From Symbiodinium natans (Eukaryota; Sar; Dinophyceae; Suessiales; Symbiodiniaceae): DNA of 64,000 bases. Under the pieces are notes generated by a model. It saw only the letters and a program-made list of their open reading frames with translations. It was not told the DNA's origin and did no database searches. A program made the position numbers and the translations under genes. How positions within the stretch are numbered: the first letter of the stretch is position 1; the number at the start of each line of letters is the position of its first letter. This document shows, piece by piece, positions 61,096-64,000 of the stretch. The stretch is taken from assembly GCA_905221605.1 (NCBI GenBank), contig CAJNDS010002624.1, forward strand, positions 221,501 to 285,500. The letters are read 5' to 3'.

Positions 61096-61798
61096 GGGCT
61101 GTGTCCATCGTGTTCTGAACTCTACCATCGCTAGAACACTTGACGCTACAGGCGGGGGCTACGCATGTAAGTAGGGGGCTGACCCAAAATGGTGGCTCGC
61201 TGTTGACGTCGATCATGATCGCACAATCGCCAGAGATTTGAAGGATTATGGGTGGAGTCACCCTTATACCATAATAAAATATCTAGATACCCTAATAAGA
61301 ACCCCTACAAAACAGAAACCCTACTTAAGAGGCCGCCAAGCAATGTATAAGGTGTCGGGTTTAGAAGTCTAGGGTGGCCCATAATTCCGGGTGTAGGGTA
61401 GAGCTGCGGGCGCCGCAAAGAGCACAAGGACTCAGGTCAACCCCCCACAGGTCCAGTCAGGACACCCTTCCCGACATGTCTCGTACCCTAAACCCTAAAC
61501 CCTGAACCCTAAACCCTAACCTCAAAAACAGGGGAAGCTCGAGAAAGGAGAGGAGCTAGGGCTTAGTGTTTAGGGTCAGAAGGAAGAGGGCAAGAGCGAG
61601 ATATGGGGAACACAAACAAATAGGAGAGGGACAGGATTCAGGCAGAAAGGCATCGAAGAGGCGGGAGAGACAAGAGAGGACAGCACTGTCACCGCCCTCG
61701 GAACCCTAAACTCTCCAGCATTGAACCCTAAACCTTGAACCCTGGACCCTAAACCCTAGCCCTAAACCCGAAACCCTAAACCCTAACAAACACAGACC

Positions 61799-63569
61799 TC
61801 AACTGGGCTGCAGCGCATTGGATGGCAGGGGGGGCCCGAGGTCCGCAAGCTGGCGGGCCTGGGGTCTCAGGAGGCTTTACGGTGTTCCTTTGAACCCTTT
61901 AGGGTTTAGGCTTTCGGGTTTAGGGTTTCGGGTTTCGGGTTTCGAGTTCCTATTAATTCCCAGCAATTTGGGCTTCTAAGCCTCTGTGACCCAAGCAGAA
62001 ACCACCCCACTTCCGCGAAGCACCCAAATTCCAACTTAACCCTATACACCCTTTATATGAACCCTGTACAAACCCACCATAAAAAGATTCTGCCCCACAA
62101 AGCCCATGAACCCTATGAAACCTGTAAACACTTATATCAACCCTGTAAAACCTAGAAACCCTGACCCTAAACCCTAAACCCCTAAAAGCCCTGAAGCTGC
62201 GCCCCCCGGCGCTATTGCTCACCGGGTACGTGGGCGGCATCGCCCCAAGGCGGCAGTGGCGAAACTTGCACTGCGACCTGAGGCTTCGGTTGAGAGGTCC
62301 TCGAGTTGAAGGTTTGGCGGTTAGGGTAGCCCTACACCCTGAACCCTGAACCCTCAGCCCTAGAGCCAAAGCCCTACTCCGGCTGCTTTGGAAGGGGGAA
62401 GAGTCACGGAACTCTTCAAGCTTAGGCACCTGGGGGGGGGGGGGGGGCTGATCTTAAACCTGAGCTTTGTTTGTGTTTGTTTTGTTGTGTTTTCCTTTGT
62501 GTCTTTATTAAATTTGTGTGCTCTTTCGAGGCCGGAAGAGGTTGGTTAGATTTAAGGTTTAGGGTTTAGGGTCCGTGCACTCTCAAGGGTACCCCCAAAA
62601 ACGACGGCTCCCTGGCGTCTCAGTCATCTCAGTACGGCTATCAACTTTCAAAGCCAAAGCCGCTGGCCTCCTACCCATTCTGAAACCACATCCAATCCCT
62701 CAAAGGCTTAGGGGTTTAGGGGTTGAACCCTAAACCCAACCCTAAACCCGCCTTTGAACCCTGTAAAACCCTTTCAACCCTTTAAACCCTTGAAGACGTA
62801 GGCCCTGAGCCGCTGTTTCCCCCCCAAAACCCTGAACCCTAAACCCTCAACCTAAACCCCAAACCCCAAACCCTCAACCCTAAACCCTAAAAACCCCAAA
62901 AGGTCTTGGGGGGCGCCTAAACCCTAAACCCTAAAACCCTGAAACCCTGAACCCCTGATCCTTGTGGACTGGGGCCCCCAGGCCCGTGGGCGCAGTAGCC
63001 TTTGCTACAGAAGCAGTGCCCAACGTACACTTCGCCGACCACCTCGGCGCTGCTGTTTTTGGGCGGCCCCGGTTGGGGGGTTTGGGGGTTTGGGGTCTAG
63101 GCTACCCTAACCCTAAGCCCTAAACCTAAACCCTAAACCCTAAACCGTTTGGGGGGGGGGGGGGGGGGGTGTTAGGGTTTAGGGTTGAGGGCTTGGGGTT
63201 TGGGCTCTTCAGGTCTCCTGGCGAATCAGGGAACACTTCCAGATGTTCCCGAACCTATGTTAAGATTGCCAGGCTGTACCGAAGCCGATGTTGCTTGCTC
63301 TTTGACCCGTGTTAGGGGAACCTAAACTGGGGTTTCTGAAATTAAGGGCACCTTACTGGGGGTTCTTTATGAGAAGGGAACCCTACTATTTGGGGGTCAA
63401 AATTAGGGATCCCGTACTTGTAAACCTCCAATTTAGTCTCCGGAGCACGAACCCAGGAATTAACGTTGTGGCCCTCCGGGTTCTCTTCGGGGCTTCACAC
63501 TGGGGCACCCCACGGACACTCATCTATGCCTGGAATCATGCAGGAGCCGATGCCCTTGCTGCCACAGTC
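61799..63569 (-). CDS. 3' part of a cysteine-rich protein gene
   Basis: Function not recognised. Exons 5' to 3': 63501-63569 (DCGSKGIGSCMIPGIDECPW, after the strong acceptor TGCTCTCCCCGCAG), 62953-63049 (VYVGHCFCSKGYCAHGPGG), 62223-62277 (SQCKFRHCRLGAMPPTYP, strong donor CCG|GTGAGC), 61799-61858 (ARQLADLGPPLPSNALQPS, then TGA). The last junction is phase-compatible; the join between 62953 and 62223 is not resolved. Close Cys pairs suggest a disulfide-rich or metal-binding domain. The gene continues beyond the window or into 63.6-64 kb, where I see no further exon. Confidence 0.55.
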
Positions 63570-64000
63570 CTGCGGGGAGAGCAGGGCTTAGGGCGTTTAG
63601 GGCTGTTCGAGGTTACCGTTCGGGATATAGGGCTCAAGGTTCAGGGCTTTAGGGGGTTCACGAAGGATGTTCTCTGCAAGAGGTGAAGAATCAGCTCAGC
63701 CAACATGAATTCAAGATGATGCGCGGTTCGAAGATGCTCAAGGGCTGATGCCTGATTCAGAACTCAGGGGCTGATTTCAAACCCTAAACCCTAAACCCTA
63801 AACCCCAAACCCTAAACCCGAGACCCTTCTGCCCAAGGGCATAGGCTGATCTGCTGGGGATGTGTAAACCGGTAGCCGGACATGGGTGGTCTCTTTTTTA
63901 TACTACGGACGCTTGTGAGTAGGGTCCATATGGGCCATAATGCAGAGATATATGCCGACGAAATCCCGGCATACTCCTAAGCCAAAATCCGCAGAAAAAA
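63570..64000. other. Right edge, no exon seen
   Basis: Contains a short CCCTAAA run (63780-63820) and GGGCTGAT repeats near 63.74-63.77 kb. ATATGCCGACGAA at 63951 matches the minisatellite core of 57.5-58.3 kb. Confidence 0.4.

Overview
The window looks like nuclear DNA of a dinoflagellate-type alga. This is inferred from four things: every gene I can recognise lies on the minus strand (a one-way gene array); coding sequence is cut into exons of about 30-110 bp with GC-rich third codon positions; many introns read best with GC rather than GT donors; and the plant/alveolate telomere unit TTTAGGG is scattered through the whole window. There are no prokaryotic operons, and I saw no rRNA, tRNA or CRISPR array. 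Almost all long open frames are shadows of the 7-bp repeat or of poly-purine tracts; the real exons are short and were found by joining splice sites, reading phase and protein motifs.

Layout, in minus-strand gene order from right to left: (1) 61.8-63.6 kb, 3' end of a cysteine-rich protein gene. (2) about 55.6-60.8 kb, a gene for a probable multi-pass membrane protein; one intron holds a poly-G tract and a 54-bp minisatellite. (3) 42.5-54.9 kb, holocytochrome c synthase (cytochrome c heme lyase, HCCS), resolved into 13 phase-compatible exons and about 278 residues. Its 6.2-kb intron 7 carries a telomere-repeat-free island with a broken cellular-type RNA-dependent RNA polymerase, a 441-bp foldback and mirrored minisatellites; its intron 6 carries another mobile-element-like ORF. 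(4) 32.5-41.6 kb, an unrecognised gene with one clear membrane segment and a stop at 32467. (5) 30.1-30.7 kb, a frame-broken coding stretch. (6) about 19.5-29 kb, an unrecognised glycoprotein/membrane protein gene with N-glycosylation sequons. (7) about 1.0-18.5 kb, a WD40-repeat protein gene of at least 20 micro-exons.

The main observation is that the interstitial telomere repeats are intron sequence with polarity. On the coding strand, introns tend to begin inside TTTAGGG runs (the donor often being G|GTTTAGGG) and to end after CCCTAAA runs before a CAG/AAG acceptor. On the plus strand this gives the recurring pattern CCCTAAA block, short GC-rich exon, TTTAGGG block. HCCS, whose conserved motifs fix the reading frame, provides an internal check of this model and of GC-AG splicing. 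All gene models come from reading by eye; there is no transcript support.
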